Shown in pieces: positions 8,579 through 17,970 of a stretch of DNA of 64,000 nt. The stretch is from positions 62,001-126,000 of the forward strand of contig NZ_MCBX01000002.1 of the NCBI RefSeq assembly GCF_001723685.1, given 5' to 3'. Within the stretch, counting starts at the first letter, position 1. Every line of letters begins with the position of its first letter. The notes under the pieces are model-generated. The model saw nothing but the letters and a program-made list of their open reading frames with translations. It did no database searches and was not told where the DNA came from. Source of the stretch: Candidatus Marithrix sp. Canyon 246 (GTDB lineage: Bacteria; Pseudomonadota; Gammaproteobacteria; Beggiatoales; Beggiatoaceae). The translations under genes and the position numbers were made by a program.

Positions 8579-9312
8579 TTATAGTTTTTTATCCAACCAT
8601 TTAAAAATTAACATTAAAATAGCACCAAACACCACCATCAACAACGACGGCACTGCTGCTCGATCAAACAGCCCTAGGGTTAGTATCACTGTTGAATAAA
8701 TAAGGCTTAAATATTTATCTGACCATTCTTCATTGAAAATATCAACAGCCCAAATTACTAATTGTAACATTGGCATAGCAAATGACAGCATAAATACACT
8801 AAATACAAACAGGCTTATCAATGCACCGACTAATCCTGTGGCATGATAGACTTGTCGATTCGACATCTCAGATGAATAATATTTTGTCCCACCTCTGGCT
8901 TTTTTCTCAAAATAAATCAGAAAAAAAGCAATCAATACCAAAATGCTAGCTAATTGTGTCGCTACTTCGATAGATCTAAAATCACCCCAAGCAGAGTAAA
9001 TCGCAGTAGTAAAAGTATCATAATTAAATAATGAGACGACTCCAAAATCAGCCAGTGTCTCCATTAGTGTCACCAAAACACTTGCCACGGATTAGCACCC
9101 AATAGTTTTCCTGATTCAATCATGCTGAGTTTTTGACGCTTAAAAGACGCACGACTCATCATATAGACATAAGGGTAAAAAACCAGCACAAATGTCATAA
9201 TAATAGCCCAAGAACCTGCACGAATATCAAATAGGCACACACTGTGCCTAAGATGGTTACGCCAATACCTACACCAAGCAATAAAATCGTGGTTGATATA
9301 ATGTTTTTCCAA
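8579..9312 (-). pseudogene. Decayed Fe(III) ABC transporter permease (fbpB-like)
   Basis: Two overlapping frames together resemble an FbpB/SfuB permease. Near 9240-9312 a different frame reads ILLLGVGIGVTILGTVCAY. The frame at 9070-9312 then gives YPYVYMMSRASFKRQ and SGKLLGANPWQVFW. The frame at 8579-9088 gives LMETLADFGVVSLFNYDTFT, the typical permease loop, then membrane helices. The family's conserved C terminus (FDRAAVPSLLMVVFGAI) follows YLSLIYSTVILT directly, so a large in-frame internal deletion has removed most of the second half. At least two frameshifts and deletions make it non-functional. Confidence 0.8.
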
Positions 9313-9324
9313 TGAACTACCTAT

Positions 9325-9603
9325 AACGCGCCATTTGCATTAGAAACACCGCTTTAGCAGCAGATAACCATTCTAATAGTTTGATTGCGCCGGCTGGATT
9401 TTTTGCATGTTTAGTAACACCAGCATCTGATACTATGTATTAATTATACCTACATCACATTGATCAAACATAATTGCTCTCATAACATGAGAATCTCTTA
9501 AATGTTCCGGAATATTCTGGTTTAAAGTTTTACTAATAACTGGCTGAAATAGATTCTGTGAACCTGCATCTACTGTCATCAACATATCTGCATGAGTGTA
9601 TGC
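9325..9603 (-). pseudogene. Decayed Fe(III)-binding protein fragment (fbpA-like)
   Basis: The upstream part, fused in frame to the ATPase remnant, reads HADMLMTVDAGSQNLFQPV and NIPEHLRD, then jumps to FDQCDVGIINT. These are recognisable pieces of an FbpA/FutA-type periplasmic iron-binding protein with the intervening sequence lost. After a frameshift near 9433 the C-terminal signature GVTKHAKNPAGAIKLLEWLS continues to about 9325. The signal peptide and most of the ligand-binding lobes are missing. Confidence 0.75.
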
Positions 9604-9912
9604 TTCATCTAATAACAATAACTTAGGCGATGGTGCTAATGCACGAGCAAGAGCAACCCGTTGTTGTTCACCGCCTGATAATTGGTGTGGATATTTTTTT
9701 TCAATGCCCTCTAAATTAATCAGAGATAACAATTCCTTAACTTTTTGCCCAGTCATATGTGGAAACAAAGAATAATCTTGAAAAACCATACCAATTTGAC
9801 GATGCTCAGGCTGTACTTGATGTTTGCCAGAACGTGTAAGTGATTGACCATCTAAATTGACATTACCTTTAGTAGTAGAATCTAAACTTATCAATTCTAT
9901 CATATGATGCAA
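9604..9912 (-). pseudogene. Truncated Fe(III) ABC transporter ATPase (fbpC-like)
   Basis: About 103 residues of an FbpC-type ATPase remain: RQIGMVFQDYSLFPHMT (Q-loop), KYPHQLSGGEQQRVALARAL (signature) and LLLLDE (Walker B). Walker A is absent because the 5' end is lost, and the segment between the Q-loop and the signature is shortened. The Walker B residues run directly into FbpA-like sequence (AYTHADMLMTV), showing a deletion fusion. It cannot be a working ATPase. Confidence 0.8.
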
Positions 9913-9988
9913 TTGATAACAACACTTAGTTTTATTATGGAATCAGCTTAGAATAGTCATATGTTATAATTTAAAAAAATTGTTTGTC

Positions 9989-10003
9989 AGACCTGTCAGG
10001 TCT
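9989..10003. repeat. CCTGTCAGG half copy
   Basis: A single AGACCTGTCAGGTCT arm of the dispersed palindrome family lies 20 bases upstream of pabB. A partner arm is missing, so it is a half element. Confidence 0.8.
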
Positions 10004-10023
10004 TTAGGCCACAAAATATTACC

Positions 10024-10986
10024 ATGTCATACATATTAAAAAATACCCTAAATCAACTAGGAACACAAAAAACCCCGTTTTTATTTGTTATTGATTTTGA
10101 AGTAAAAAACTATTATATCGCGCCACTGGATCAATTAGATAATAACATTTACTTTAATATAGATAATTTTTCTAATATCAGTTCTAATAAAGAAATTAAT
10201 AAACATTATCAGCTTAAAAAAAACCCGATTAGTTTTATAAAGTATAAAGCTGCTTTTGAGGATGTGATTCAACAAATGAGGGCTGGTAATACTTATCTGC
10301 TCAATTTAACTTTTCCTACAGATATTGAAATTGATACATCATTATCAGATATTTTTCATGCTAGCCAAGCTCCATTTAAGTTATATTTTAAAGATAAATT
10401 TATTAGTTTTTCGCCTGAACGATTTATAAAAATAGAAGATAATATTATTAAAACTTATCCTATGAAGGGAACAATTGATGCTCAAATTCCTGATGCTCAT
10501 GCCAAAATTTTAAGTTCAGAAAAGGAAAAGGCAGAACATACTATGGTAGTAGATTTATTGAGAAATGATTTATCTATCGTAGCTAAAAAAGTAAAAGTCA
10601 ATAAATTTAGATATATAGACACTCTTAAAACTAATCATAAACAATTATTACAAGTCAGTTCAGAGATTGCTGGAGAATTAGAAAACGATTGGCATAATAA
10701 AATTGGTGATATTTTATTACCATTATTACCAGCCGGTTCAATATCAGGCACTCCAAAACGCAAAACTCTTGAAATCATTAAAACCGTAGAAAACTATAAT
10801 CGAGGATTTTTTAGTGGCGTATTTGGTTATTTTGATGGTAAAAAATTAGATAGCGCGATCATGATTCGTTTTATTGAAAATCATGGCAAGAAATTGATAT
10901 ATAAAAGTGGTGGCGGCATTACTATTGATAGCAATGCCGCTTATGAATATGCTGAAATGTTAGATAAAATTTATATTCCAGTTTAA
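10024..10986 (+). CDS. pabB: Aminodeoxychorismate synthase component I, short form
   Basis: The protein has 320 residues and is a chorismate-binding domain: QMRAGNTYLLNLTFPT, FSPERFIKIE, YPMKGTIDA, the EKEKAEHTMVVDLLRNDL block, LLPAGSISGTPK and the C-terminal IYKSGGGITIDSNAAYEY. These match PabB/TrpE catalytic motifs. It is much shorter than the roughly 450-residue enteric PabB because the N-terminal domain is reduced, a form I associate with Bacteroidetes and Campylobacterota; transfer is possible but untested. It would make 4-amino-4-deoxychorismate for folate. It is convergent with the rhodanese gene, 2 bp away. Confidence 0.88.
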   Translation: MSYILKNTLNQLGTQKTPFLFVIDFEVKNYYIAPLDQLDNNIYFNIDNFSNISSNKEINKHYQLKKNPISFIKYKAAFEDVIQQMRAGNTYLLNLTFPTDIEIDTSLSDIFHASQAPFKLYFKDKFISFSPERFIKIEDNIIKTYPMKGTIDAQIPDAHAKILSSEKEKAEHTMVVDLLRNDLSIVAKKVKVNKFRYIDTLKTNHKQLLQVSSEIAGELENDWHNKIGDILLPLLPAGSISGTPKRKTLEIIKTVENYNRGFFSGVFGYFDGKKLDSAIMIRFIENHGKKLIYKSGGGITIDSNAAYEYAEMLDKIYIPV

Positions 10987-10988
10987 TT

Positions 10989-11384
10989 CTAACATTGTTC
11001 CCAAGGCAAGCCGTCATAACGCCAACCATTTAAGTTACTACGCTGATTGTTCTTATCTAAATCGCCTTCAAAGCCTGTGTCAATATGAGAAACCTTAGTA
11101 AATTCTTTATTGATTAAAGCAATACCAGCATCCATAGAGCGTTGCCCACTACGGCAAATTAAAAGAATCTCAGTGTCTAACGGTTTAAGTTCTCTTACCA
11201 ATTGACAAAACTCAGGATTGACAGTCCAATCTGGTTCATCTATCCACGGTACTAAAATACTACCAATAGGATGACCCACAAATTTATATTCCGCATAAGA
11301 GCGCACATCTAAAAATAGAATATCTTTATTTTTTTGTAGTCTGTCATACCCCTGTTTAGGGCTTAAATCTATTAAATATGTCAT
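10989..11384 (-). CDS. Rhodanese-like sulfurtransferase
   Basis: The protein is a single 131-residue rhodanese domain. It has LFLDVRSYAEYKFVGHPIGS near the N terminus and an active-site loop ICRSGQRSMDAG with the catalytic Cys at about residue 90, then a C-terminal GWRYDGLPW motif found in single-domain bacterial rhodaneses. It probably carries persulfide sulfur in the cytoplasm. It lies 3 bp downstream of nadA and may share its transcript. Confidence 0.9.
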   Translation of the reverse strand: MTYLIDLSPKQGYDRLQKNKDILFLDVRSYAEYKFVGHPIGSILVPWIDEPDWTVNPEFCQLVRELKPLDTEILLICRSGQRSMDAGIALINKEFTKVSHIDTGFEGDLDKNNQRSNLNGWRYDGLPWEQC

Positions 11385-11387
11385 AGT

Positions 11388-12488
11388 TTAAACAGAAACT
11401 TCAAACATCCTTTCTAAAGCCAAACGCGCTTCAGCCGCTACATCTTCTGGCACTGTAATTTGATTTACCACATTACCTTCCATTAAGTTTTCCAATGTCC
11501 ATAAAAAATGTTGTGGATCTATCCGGTACATTGTTGAACATTTACAGGCAATTGGTGCCATATAATCTACAATTTTTCCTTCTGCCTTCGCCTGTCTTGC
11601 TAAGCGATCAACTAAATTTACTTCTGTTGCTACTAACCAGCGGCTACCTTTTGCAGATGCTGTAATCGTTTTAATTATATGATCAGTTGATCCCACTTCA
11701 TCCGATTTTTGACAGACTTCAAATGATGATTCTGGATGAGAAATTATTTTAGCGTCAGGGTATTTGGCGCGATATTGGTCAATATGGTCTGGTGAAAATT
11801 GCATATGAACTTCACAAAATCCATCCCATAAAATAATTTTCGCTGCCTTAATTTTTTCATGGCTTAAACCACCATAAGGTTTATCAAAATCCCATGTAAC
11901 TATTTGTTCTAATGGAATTCCCATTTTATAAGCGGTATTACGCCCTAAATGCTGATCTGGAAAAAAGAATACTTTTTCGCGCTGATTAAATGCCCAATCC
12001 AATACATTAGCTGCATTGGTAGAAGTACAAACAATGCCTCCATGACGACCACAAAAAGCCTTTAAATTCGCAGCAGAATTAATATAAGTTATTGGCGTAA
12101 TTGTTTGATCAGCGTCTAATATAGTGGATAATTCACTCCAAGCTTGTTCAACTTTTGGTAAATCTGCCATATCAGCCATAGAGCATCCAGCAGCTAAATC
12201 AGGCAAAATAGCTTTTTGTGTCGGTTTTGATAAAATATCAGCAACCTCAGCCATAAAATGCACACCACAAAAAATTATATATTCGGCTCCAGATTGAGCC
12301 GCTTTACGTGATAACTGTAAAGAATCTCCGGTAAAATCAGCAAATTGAAAAACTTCATCACGTTGATAATGATGACATAAAATTACTAAACGTTCACCAA
12401 GTGCCGCTTTTGCAGCTTTAATGCGTTGTTGACATTCAGCATCATTTAAAGAAATAAATTGTTTTATTGGAATTGTTACATTATTCAT
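11388..12488 (-). CDS. nadA: Quinolinate synthase A
   Basis: The protein has about 366 residues. NadA hallmarks are CHHYQRDEVFQFADFTGDSL, the Fe-S-ligand cysteines (IIFCGVHFMAEVA, GGIVCTSTNAANV and ACKCSTMYRI) and FFFPDQHLGRNTA. It condenses iminoaspartate with DHAP to quinolinate for NAD synthesis. Two in-frame ATGs exist. The second (12488, MNNVTIPIKQF) has the better spacing to the GAGGGGG ribosome-binding site, while the first (12494) is only three bases from it. That site lies in a hairpin arm (12499-12515). Typical family length is about 350. Confidence 0.95.
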   Translation of the reverse strand: MNNVTIPIKQFISLNDAECQQRIKAAKAALGERLVILCHHYQRDEVFQFADFTGDSLQLSRKAAQSGAEYIIFCGVHFMAEVADILSKPTQKAILPDLAAGCSMADMADLPKVEQAWSELSTILDADQTITPITYINSAANLKAFCGRHGGIVCTSTNAANVLDWAFNQREKVFFFPDQHLGRNTAYKMGIPLEQIVTWDFDKPYGGLSHEKIKAAKIILWDGFCEVHMQFSPDHIDQYRAKYPDAKIISHPESSFEVCQKSDEVGSTDHIIKTITASAKGSRWLVATEVNLVDRLARQAKAEGKIVDYMAPIACKCSTMYRIDPQHFLWTLENLMEGNVVNQITVPEDVAAEARLALERMFEVSV

Positions 12489-12498
12489 AGACATATTC

Positions 12499-12515
12499 CC
12501 CCTCTTTTAGAGGGG
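12499..12515 (-). promoter_or_regulatory. Hairpin burying the nadA ribosome-binding site
   Basis: A 7-bp perfect stem (CCCCTCT/AGAGGGG) with a 3-base loop lies between the thioredoxin stop and the nadA start. On the minus strand its second arm is the G-rich Shine-Dalgarno of nadA, so folding would hide it. It may instead be a weak attenuator. Seen directly; function is inferred. Confidence 0.5.
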
Positions 12516-12524
12516 TATTACCAT

Positions 12525-12896
12525 TTAAGCTGGATTTGTTTCTTGTTTCGCTAATTCTTCACGCACCATATTCATATCTAAGCCTTTAGCTTTTTCAATC
12601 ACCCCTTCTAAATCAGCTCCAGATAAAGCTCCTGCTTGTGAAAAAATGATTATTTGTTCTCTAAAAATCATTAATGTAGGAATAGAACGAATTTGAAAAT
12701 GACCCGCTAAAGCCTGTTGTTGTTCTGTATTAACCTTAGCAAATACAACATCTTGGTATTTATTAGATACTTCTTCATAAGTTGGTGCAAAAGATTTGCA
12801 GGGCCCACACCATTCAGCCCAAAAATCAATAATGATAACATCATTATTTTTTATAGTATCTTCAAAATTGCTTTGTGTTAATTCTATAGTAGCCAC
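12525..12896 (-). CDS. Thioredoxin-fold protein
   Basis: The protein has 123 residues and a complete thioredoxin domain: IDFWAEWCGPCKSFAPTYEE with the WCGPC active site at about residues 29-33, FAKVNTEQQQALA, and the cis-Pro loop IRSIPTLMIF. A short charged tail (MVREELAKQETNPA) extends past the usual end, as in thioredoxin family protein homologues distinct from TrxA. It reduces disulfides in the cytoplasm. It is upstream of nadA, whose product carries an oxygen-sensitive cluster. Confidence 0.9.
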   Translation of the reverse strand: MATIELTQSNFEDTIKNNDVIIIDFWAEWCGPCKSFAPTYEEVSNKYQDVVFAKVNTEQQQALAGHFQIRSIPTLMIFREQIIIFSQAGALSGADLEGVIEKAKGLDMNMVREELAKQETNPA

Positions 12897-12951
12897 ATAT
12901 AATCCTATGTAATAATATTATTAAAAGCTATATTATTACATAATTTCTCAT

Positions 12952-15279
12952 TTAACGTTCAAGAGTATAACGTATATCTGCGCCACTCTCGCTGCCAGTT
13001 TCAGTTTCTAAAGTGAAATTATCGGTGAGTGAATAACGTACTTTAAACAATTGGCTACCAGTAAATAAACCAATCCCATAACTAATATATAAATTTGGGT
13101 TTAAATATTTACCTATTACAAAAGCGGTTTCATCAATGCTACCTTCTGAAGTAATCATCGCATCGTCTAAGCCTAAACTGTGTGCAAGCTTAGTGGTTAA
13201 TGATTCACTTTCATCAATTTGCATCGCAATTGCAGCAGCAAATAAACTCGCACCTTCTTTATCTGAAGTGTCTATTAATGGTTTGCCTAGCATTAAATAA
13301 GATAAAATATTACTTTGATCAAAGCTTGGTTCAGAAAACAAGTGAATTTGTGGTGACTTAGCATTACCTTGGATTTTTATTCCTGCTCTTACATTTATGT
13401 CTCCACGTCTTCTAATCCGTCGAGAAGTTGTAATGTCTAAACTAGGATTATTAACTGGATCATTGGAAAAAATAATTCTTCCTTCATCAACTGTTAAATT
13501 TTGCCCATAAGCTTTATAACTTCCACTAATTACTTTTATTTCACCATTAGCAATGGTAGCTTTACCGGGTACTTGTTTAGAAATTAAATTACCATTCAAA
13601 CGAGCTTTTACGCCATAGCCGCTAAAGCGAACATTATTACCTAAAATCATTTTGATTTTACTAGATACTGCAAGTTTTTTTTCTACAGCTTTAGGCGTAT
13701 TGTTAGAGTTGACAATTATGACATCTTCAGAAAGACTGATAACATCATTGCTGGCTTTAGGGGGAGTAAACATTGCTGTTGGAATTAGAACTCTACCAGT
13801 AATGTTAAGCTTTTCCGGTTTGATTGATATTTTTAAATTAGGTGATGCTAATACCCATGCTTCAGGTATATTTGCTACTTCAAAACTATGAGCTTTAATA
13901 TTTAAATTACCTTGCCATTTTAAAAATGAATCAAATTTTATATTACCGCCTACTAATAATTTCCCCGGTCCTGATTTTATATTACCTTTTATAAATAACT
14001 TATTACTACCATAGCCGCGAACATTAAAATTTACTTTTTTAAATTTTAAACCTAAATCAGGTAATTCAGTAGTAAGATTTTTGCACTTTAATTGTCCATA
14101 AATTTTTGGCTTGCTTACTGTTCCTTGCAATTGTAAATTCATTTTAATCCTACCTTTAGTGTTATCTAGTTTTGGTATCACACTAGATATTACCGCTAAT
14201 TCGCTCAGATTAGCTTTTATTCTACCTCTTATGACTTGGCTGTCATTTATAGGTAGTTTATTAAAGTCTGGTAATTTAATTTTTATTTGTAATCCACTTT
14301 TTTTCAATAGACGCAATGTTAATTGACTGTTTAAACCGTATTTATCAATTTTTAAGTTTAAATTACCACCTCTATGGGAAAATTCTTTATATTCATCTTC
14401 TGAAATTTGAGTTTTAATATAACCAGATGATAGTTGTAACTTCATAGCTGATTTTAGATCACCATTGGGTAGTAAATCAGTTATTAATTTACCATTAATA
14501 TTACCTGTTATATCAGTTAATGGCAGCAAACTAGCAATCATATTGAAAGGTAGATGATCAATTTGGATCTGTAATTTACTATTGTGATGTTTTTTCCAAT
14601 CTAATTGGAAACATAATTTAGCTTTTTGGAAATTGTGCAAACAATTACGAGCGATCTGTACCTCTTCCGCAGAAAATTTAACCTCACTAGTTTTTTGTAA
14701 TTGCCAAATTCCTAATTTATCTGTAATAATTCTCAGTTTTTTTAACTTGCCTTGCCAACTACTATTATTTTTATTAATTTTTCCTTGTAAGTATGCAAAA
14801 ACACTTTGCTTATCAGTGAAGTTGAAATTAACTGATAAATCATTAGGTGTTAATTTAACCGCTAATTTATCGGTAAATAAATCAGCAGTTATCTTAGGAG
14901 TTGTTAATACATCTTTGATTGTACCAGTTAGATTAACAATAACAGGCTGAATAATAGTAATCTTAAACTTTAAATTTTGTAGATTACCACTAAACTGCCC
15001 TTTTCCTGCGATAGAATTTTTTGCAGACCAATTAATATTCATTGCAAGCGCATGTGGTGGTTTTACTCCTAAATAACCATCCACCACTGCATTAAATTTC
15101 GGAGATTGAATTTGAAGATATTCTAAGGAAATATTGTCACTATCACTAGATTGTTGCTGTTGTATGAATTTTAGAATTAAATTCTGAAATGAATGAACTT
15201 CTGTGATTAATATACAATTAATGAAAATAGAAGATATGACGATTTGAAAAAATCTAATTTTCCTTATGCGTTTTCTCAA
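12952..15279 (-). CDS. tamB: TamB-like translocation/assembly module protein, short
   Basis: The protein has 775 residues. A basic, hydrophobic N terminus (RKIRFFQIVISSIFINCIL) looks like a signal anchor. It is followed by repetitive beta-strand sequence with alternating LxGxIK patterns, and then the conserved TamB/DUF490 C terminus (ISGSYKAYGQNLTVDEGRII, YLMLGKPL, LGLDDAMI, and LNPNLYISYGIGLF). TamB forms an inner-to-outer membrane lipid or protein conduit with TamA. Usual length is about 1200-1300, so about 500 residues of the N-terminal part are missing. The start lies inside the end of the ProQ-like gene (26-bp overlap). Confidence 0.85.
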   Translation of the reverse strand: MRKRIRKIRFFQIVISSIFINCILITEVHSFQNLILKFIQQQQSSDSDNISLEYLQIQSPKFNAVVDGYLGVKPPHALAMNINWSAKNSIAGKGQFSGNLQNLKFKITIIQPVIVNLTGTIKDVLTTPKITADLFTDKLAVKLTPNDLSVNFNFTDKQSVFAYLQGKINKNNSSWQGKLKKLRIITDKLGIWQLQKTSEVKFSAEEVQIARNCLHNFQKAKLCFQLDWKKHHNSKLQIQIDHLPFNMIASLLPLTDITGNINGKLITDLLPNGDLKSAMKLQLSSGYIKTQISEDEYKEFSHRGGNLNLKIDKYGLNSQLTLRLLKKSGLQIKIKLPDFNKLPINDSQVIRGRIKANLSELAVISSVIPKLDNTKGRIKMNLQLQGTVSKPKIYGQLKCKNLTTELPDLGLKFKKVNFNVRGYGSNKLFIKGNIKSGPGKLLVGGNIKFDSFLKWQGNLNIKAHSFEVANIPEAWVLASPNLKISIKPEKLNITGRVLIPTAMFTPPKASNDVISLSEDVIIVNSNNTPKAVEKKLAVSSKIKMILGNNVRFSGYGVKARLNGNLISKQVPGKATIANGEIKVISGSYKAYGQNLTVDEGRIIFSNDPVNNPSLDITTSRRIRRRGDINVRAGIKIQGNAKSPQIHLFSEPSFDQSNILSYLMLGKPLIDTSDKEGASLFAAAIAMQIDESESLTTKLAHSLGLDDAMITSEGSIDETAFVIGKYLNPNLYISYGIGLFTGSQLFKVRYSLTDNFTLETETGSESGADIRYTLER

Positions 15280-16120
15280 AAATTTGAACTCCCGGTGTTA
15301 ATAATTCAAAACCACCCTTTATGTTAGTACCTATAGTACCTCTAATGTTTGCTATCCAAGCTGGATAATTACGAGATGCTTGTTGTAGTTTTTTCCAAGT
15401 TCTAGGACGTATAGTAATCTTTACAGTTTTACCTTGGGTATCAATTATAAATTCTTCCCAGCCATTTCTAAGGGTTTTTGAACCTTGAGGTAGATCGTTG
15501 ATTTTTATACAAACTTCTAACTTAGCCTTTATTAATTCTTCTGCTTTTGGTCGTTTAAGCCTCTTTTCTTTGGCATGAGTTTTATTTTGCTTGGGTTCGC
15601 GCATGGAAGTGATTCCCATGAGTCTGGCTTCTGCATCTTGTTTATGTTGTTCAGATACTTCTCCACAAGAGTTGCCTTCCAAATCAAGACGTATCTTATG
15701 GGCAATTAAAGATTTGCAATAATCAATATTTTGTGTATAAATAGCTAATCCAGCTGATATTTCTTCTCTAGGATATTCATAATTTAAAGCTTTATAAATT
15801 TTTTTATGAATATACTTTTGTAATGGGCGTATGTTTTCGGCTTCTTTAAAAAATGTTTTAGGGAATTTTTCAAATAAAAATTCTAGCATTGTTACATCTT
15901 TTTTTTCTGAATCTGTTTTTTCGGAACAAACAGTTGGTTGTGATTCTAACCATTCCATTGCTTCATTAACATTGTTGCCAATTAAATTGGGTTCAGTATC
16001 TTTGTTAAGATACCAGCCATGTTTACCACTACTACGAACATATTCGCAATAAGCTTCATCACCGTATAGTGATGTAGCGATTTCATTTAAGTCAGATTTA
16101 GTAATCCGTTTTTTAGTCAT
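15254..16120 (-). CDS. ProQ/FinO-domain RNA-binding protein
   Basis: The protein has 288 residues. After a 60-residue N-terminal segment (SLYGDEAYCEYVRSSGKHGW), residues about 75-170 form a ProQ/FinO domain: EFLFEKFPKTFF, NIRPLQKYIHKKI, REEISAGLAIYTQNIDYCKSL and LDLEGNSCGEVSEQHKQDA. A basic linker (KNKTHAKEKRLKRPKAEEL) leads to a C-terminal beta domain (IIDTQGKTVKITIRPRTWKK). The family binds structured RNAs and 3' ends. It sits between tamA and tamB, which normally adjoin, and overlaps the tamB start. The C-terminal domain is unlike E. coli ProQ's Tudor-like domain. Confidence 0.85.
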   Translation of the reverse strand: MTKKRITKSDLNEIATSLYGDEAYCEYVRSSGKHGWYLNKDTEPNLIGNNVNEAMEWLESQPTVCSEKTDSEKKDVTMLEFLFEKFPKTFFKEAENIRPLQKYIHKKIYKALNYEYPREEISAGLAIYTQNIDYCKSLIAHKIRLDLEGNSCGEVSEQHKQDAEARLMGITSMREPKQNKTHAKEKRLKRPKAEELIKAKLEVCIKINDLPQGSKTLRNGWEEFIIDTQGKTVKITIRPRTWKKLQQASRNYPAWIANIRGTIGTNIKGGFELLTPGVQIFEKTHKEN

Positions 16121-16187
16121 AATTTTACAAATTAATAATAATGATGATGATAATGAATATTACTTACCTAATAGTCATTAATTTCAA

Positions 16188-16220
16188 AGACCTGACAGGT
16201 TTTTAAAACCTGTCAGGTCT
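16188..16220. repeat. CCTGACAGG palindrome, full copy (GA/TC variant)
   Basis: Arms AGACCTGACAGGT and ACCTGTCAGGTCT. This copy has G and C where others have A and T at the second and penultimate positions, a compensated change that keeps pairing. It lies between tamA and the ProQ-like gene. Confidence 0.9.
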
Positions 16221-16242
16221 GGTATTCTACGTAAAAAAATAA

Positions 16243-17970
16243 TTACAAATCTGGTCCGATTGTAATATGTAAACGTAATGGGAAGCCTTCTTCTTCAAGA
16301 GCTGTTGCTACATCAAAACGAATTAAGCCAACTGGTGAACGCCAACGAACTCCTAATCCTATTCCGTGTTTAATAGGATCTGAAAAATCATTGAAGGCAT
16401 TACCCACATCATAAAAAGCAGCTAGATAATATTTATCTAGTATCTGATATTCATATTCTATACTGCCTATAAATAAATTTTTACCACCTATAACAATACC
16501 TTCGGTATTTTTAGGTCCTAAACTTTGGTAATCATAGCCTCTGATGCTACGATCACCTCCTGCAAAAAAGCGTATTGAAGGTGGTAAGTCATTAAATTCA
16601 CCCCTAACTAATGAAACAAAACTGTAGGCAAATTGCCCTCTGGTTATGATTCTTCCTTTGTTAAATAAAGGGTGAATTAATTTTCCGTCTAAACGAAATT
16701 GTAAGAAAGATGTATTTGATCCTATATTATTTATAGCACCTAATACATCCATCGTAAGTTTATGCCCTTGCCGAGTATAAATACGATCATCAGCATTTAT
16801 ATAAGACCAATTAATGCTTGGTATTAGTAATTTAGCATGTCCACTATCGCTACCAATAGTATATGTTTCATCATGATATTTTATACCAATAATTTTATTT
16901 TTATGGTTTTTATTAACTCCCAAGGCAAATATTTTACTATCACTAGCTCTGATATGTTCATTTTTATAAAGTGCTGTTATAGAAAACAATTCATCTTGAT
17001 GCCAAGCTTTAGGTACCGTATAACTAGCGATTGCACTTTCACCAATTTCTGCTTGTGTTGCCTTGATAGAAAATTTATGCCCATATCTATTTAAGTAACG
17101 TCGTTTCCATTCTAAACTGCCTCTTGCTCCAGTATTGGTTCCATAACCTAAACCAATTGCATATTTGTGTTTTTTGCGTATTCCTAATTTAACTTTGATC
17201 GGCAGACGCTGATTTTCTGTTGTTGCTAAACGTAGAATATCTACATCTACTTTATCAAAGTAGCCGCTGTACATTAAGGCATTTTTAAAGGCTAAAAATT
17301 TACTACTAGTATAAAAATCACCGGTTTTAAAAGTTACATATCGTTGTAATAGCGATTCATCAAACCAATCTTTTGGAAATATAACTTTACCAAAGCGATA
17401 ACGTTTTTTGCTATCAAAAATTAATGATATTTCAGCACTATAAGTTTGTTTATCTACGCGAATTTCATGTTTCTGAAATTTTGCATGAAAATAGCCGCGT
17501 TCTTCTGCGAGCTGACGTAATAACTGTTTAGCTTGTTTGTATTTAAGATGTTTAAATATTTCGCCAACAGCAAGAGGAAATTTTAGTTGCTGAAAATTTT
17601 TATCGTTGTTTGCTGCACCTAGTATTTGTATATCTAATTTGGTGATTGTTATCGTTTTACCTAATTTTATAATATAAGTAGCCCGCCATATTTTAGGCTG
17701 TAGTCGTTTTAATTTCGCTCTAACAGTTACATGATAATAACCAAACGCTTGTAAGGCGCGTTTAATTTCTTTCTTGGCTCTTTTATGTAAACCTTTAATA
17801 CGACCTGTTGACAGTTGTGGATGTTTTTGTCCTATACTTAAATAACCACGTATATTGTCTAGCAGTAATGGATTTTTGATACCAATGATATTAAGCTGTA
17901 CTGCATGAGGAGTCGCATACAGATTTGAAATAAAGCTAATCGGCAATAATAACGCTATTATGATTCTCAT
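16243..17970 (-). CDS. tamA: TamA, BamA-family outer membrane assembly factor
   Basis: The protein has 575 residues, the expected TamA length. A signal peptide ([16 protein letters not shown]) precedes three POTRA domains ([20 protein letters not shown], then [15 protein letters not shown] and [14 protein letters not shown]). The C-terminal 16-strand barrel carries the surface-antigen motifs [20 protein letters not shown] and [10 protein letters not shown] and ends IGPDL. With TamB it forms the translocation and assembly module. Its ATG overlaps the end of gltX by 35 bases. It belongs to a gltX-tamA-proQ-tamB string. Confidence 0.93.
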   Translation of the reverse strand: MRIIIALLLPISFISNLYATPHAVQLNIIGIKNPLLLDNIRGYLSIGQKHPQLSTGRIKGLHKRAKKEIKRALQAFGYYHVTVRAKLKRLQPKIWRATYIIKLGKTITITKLDIQILGAANNDKNFQQLKFPLAVGEIFKHLKYKQAKQLLRQLAEERGYFHAKFQKHEIRVDKQTYSAEISLIFDSKKRYRFGKVIFPKDWFDESLLQRYVTFKTGDFYTSSKFLAFKNALMYSGYFDKVDVDILRLATTENQRLPIKVKLGIRKKHKYAIGLGYGTNTGARGSLEWKRRYLNRYGHKFSIKATQAEIGESAIASYTVPKAWHQDELFSITALYKNEHIRASDSKIFALGVNKNHKNKIIGIKYHDETYTIGSDSGHAKLLIPSINWSYINADDRIYTRQGHKLTMDVLGAINNIGSNTSFLQFRLDGKLIHPLFNKGRIITRGQFAYSFVSLVRGEFNDLPPSIRFFAGGDRSIRGYDYQSLGPKNTEGIVIGGKNLFIGSIEYEYQILDKYYLAAFYDVGNAFNDFSDPIKHGIGLGVRWRSPVGLIRFDVATALEEEGFPLRLHITIGPDL

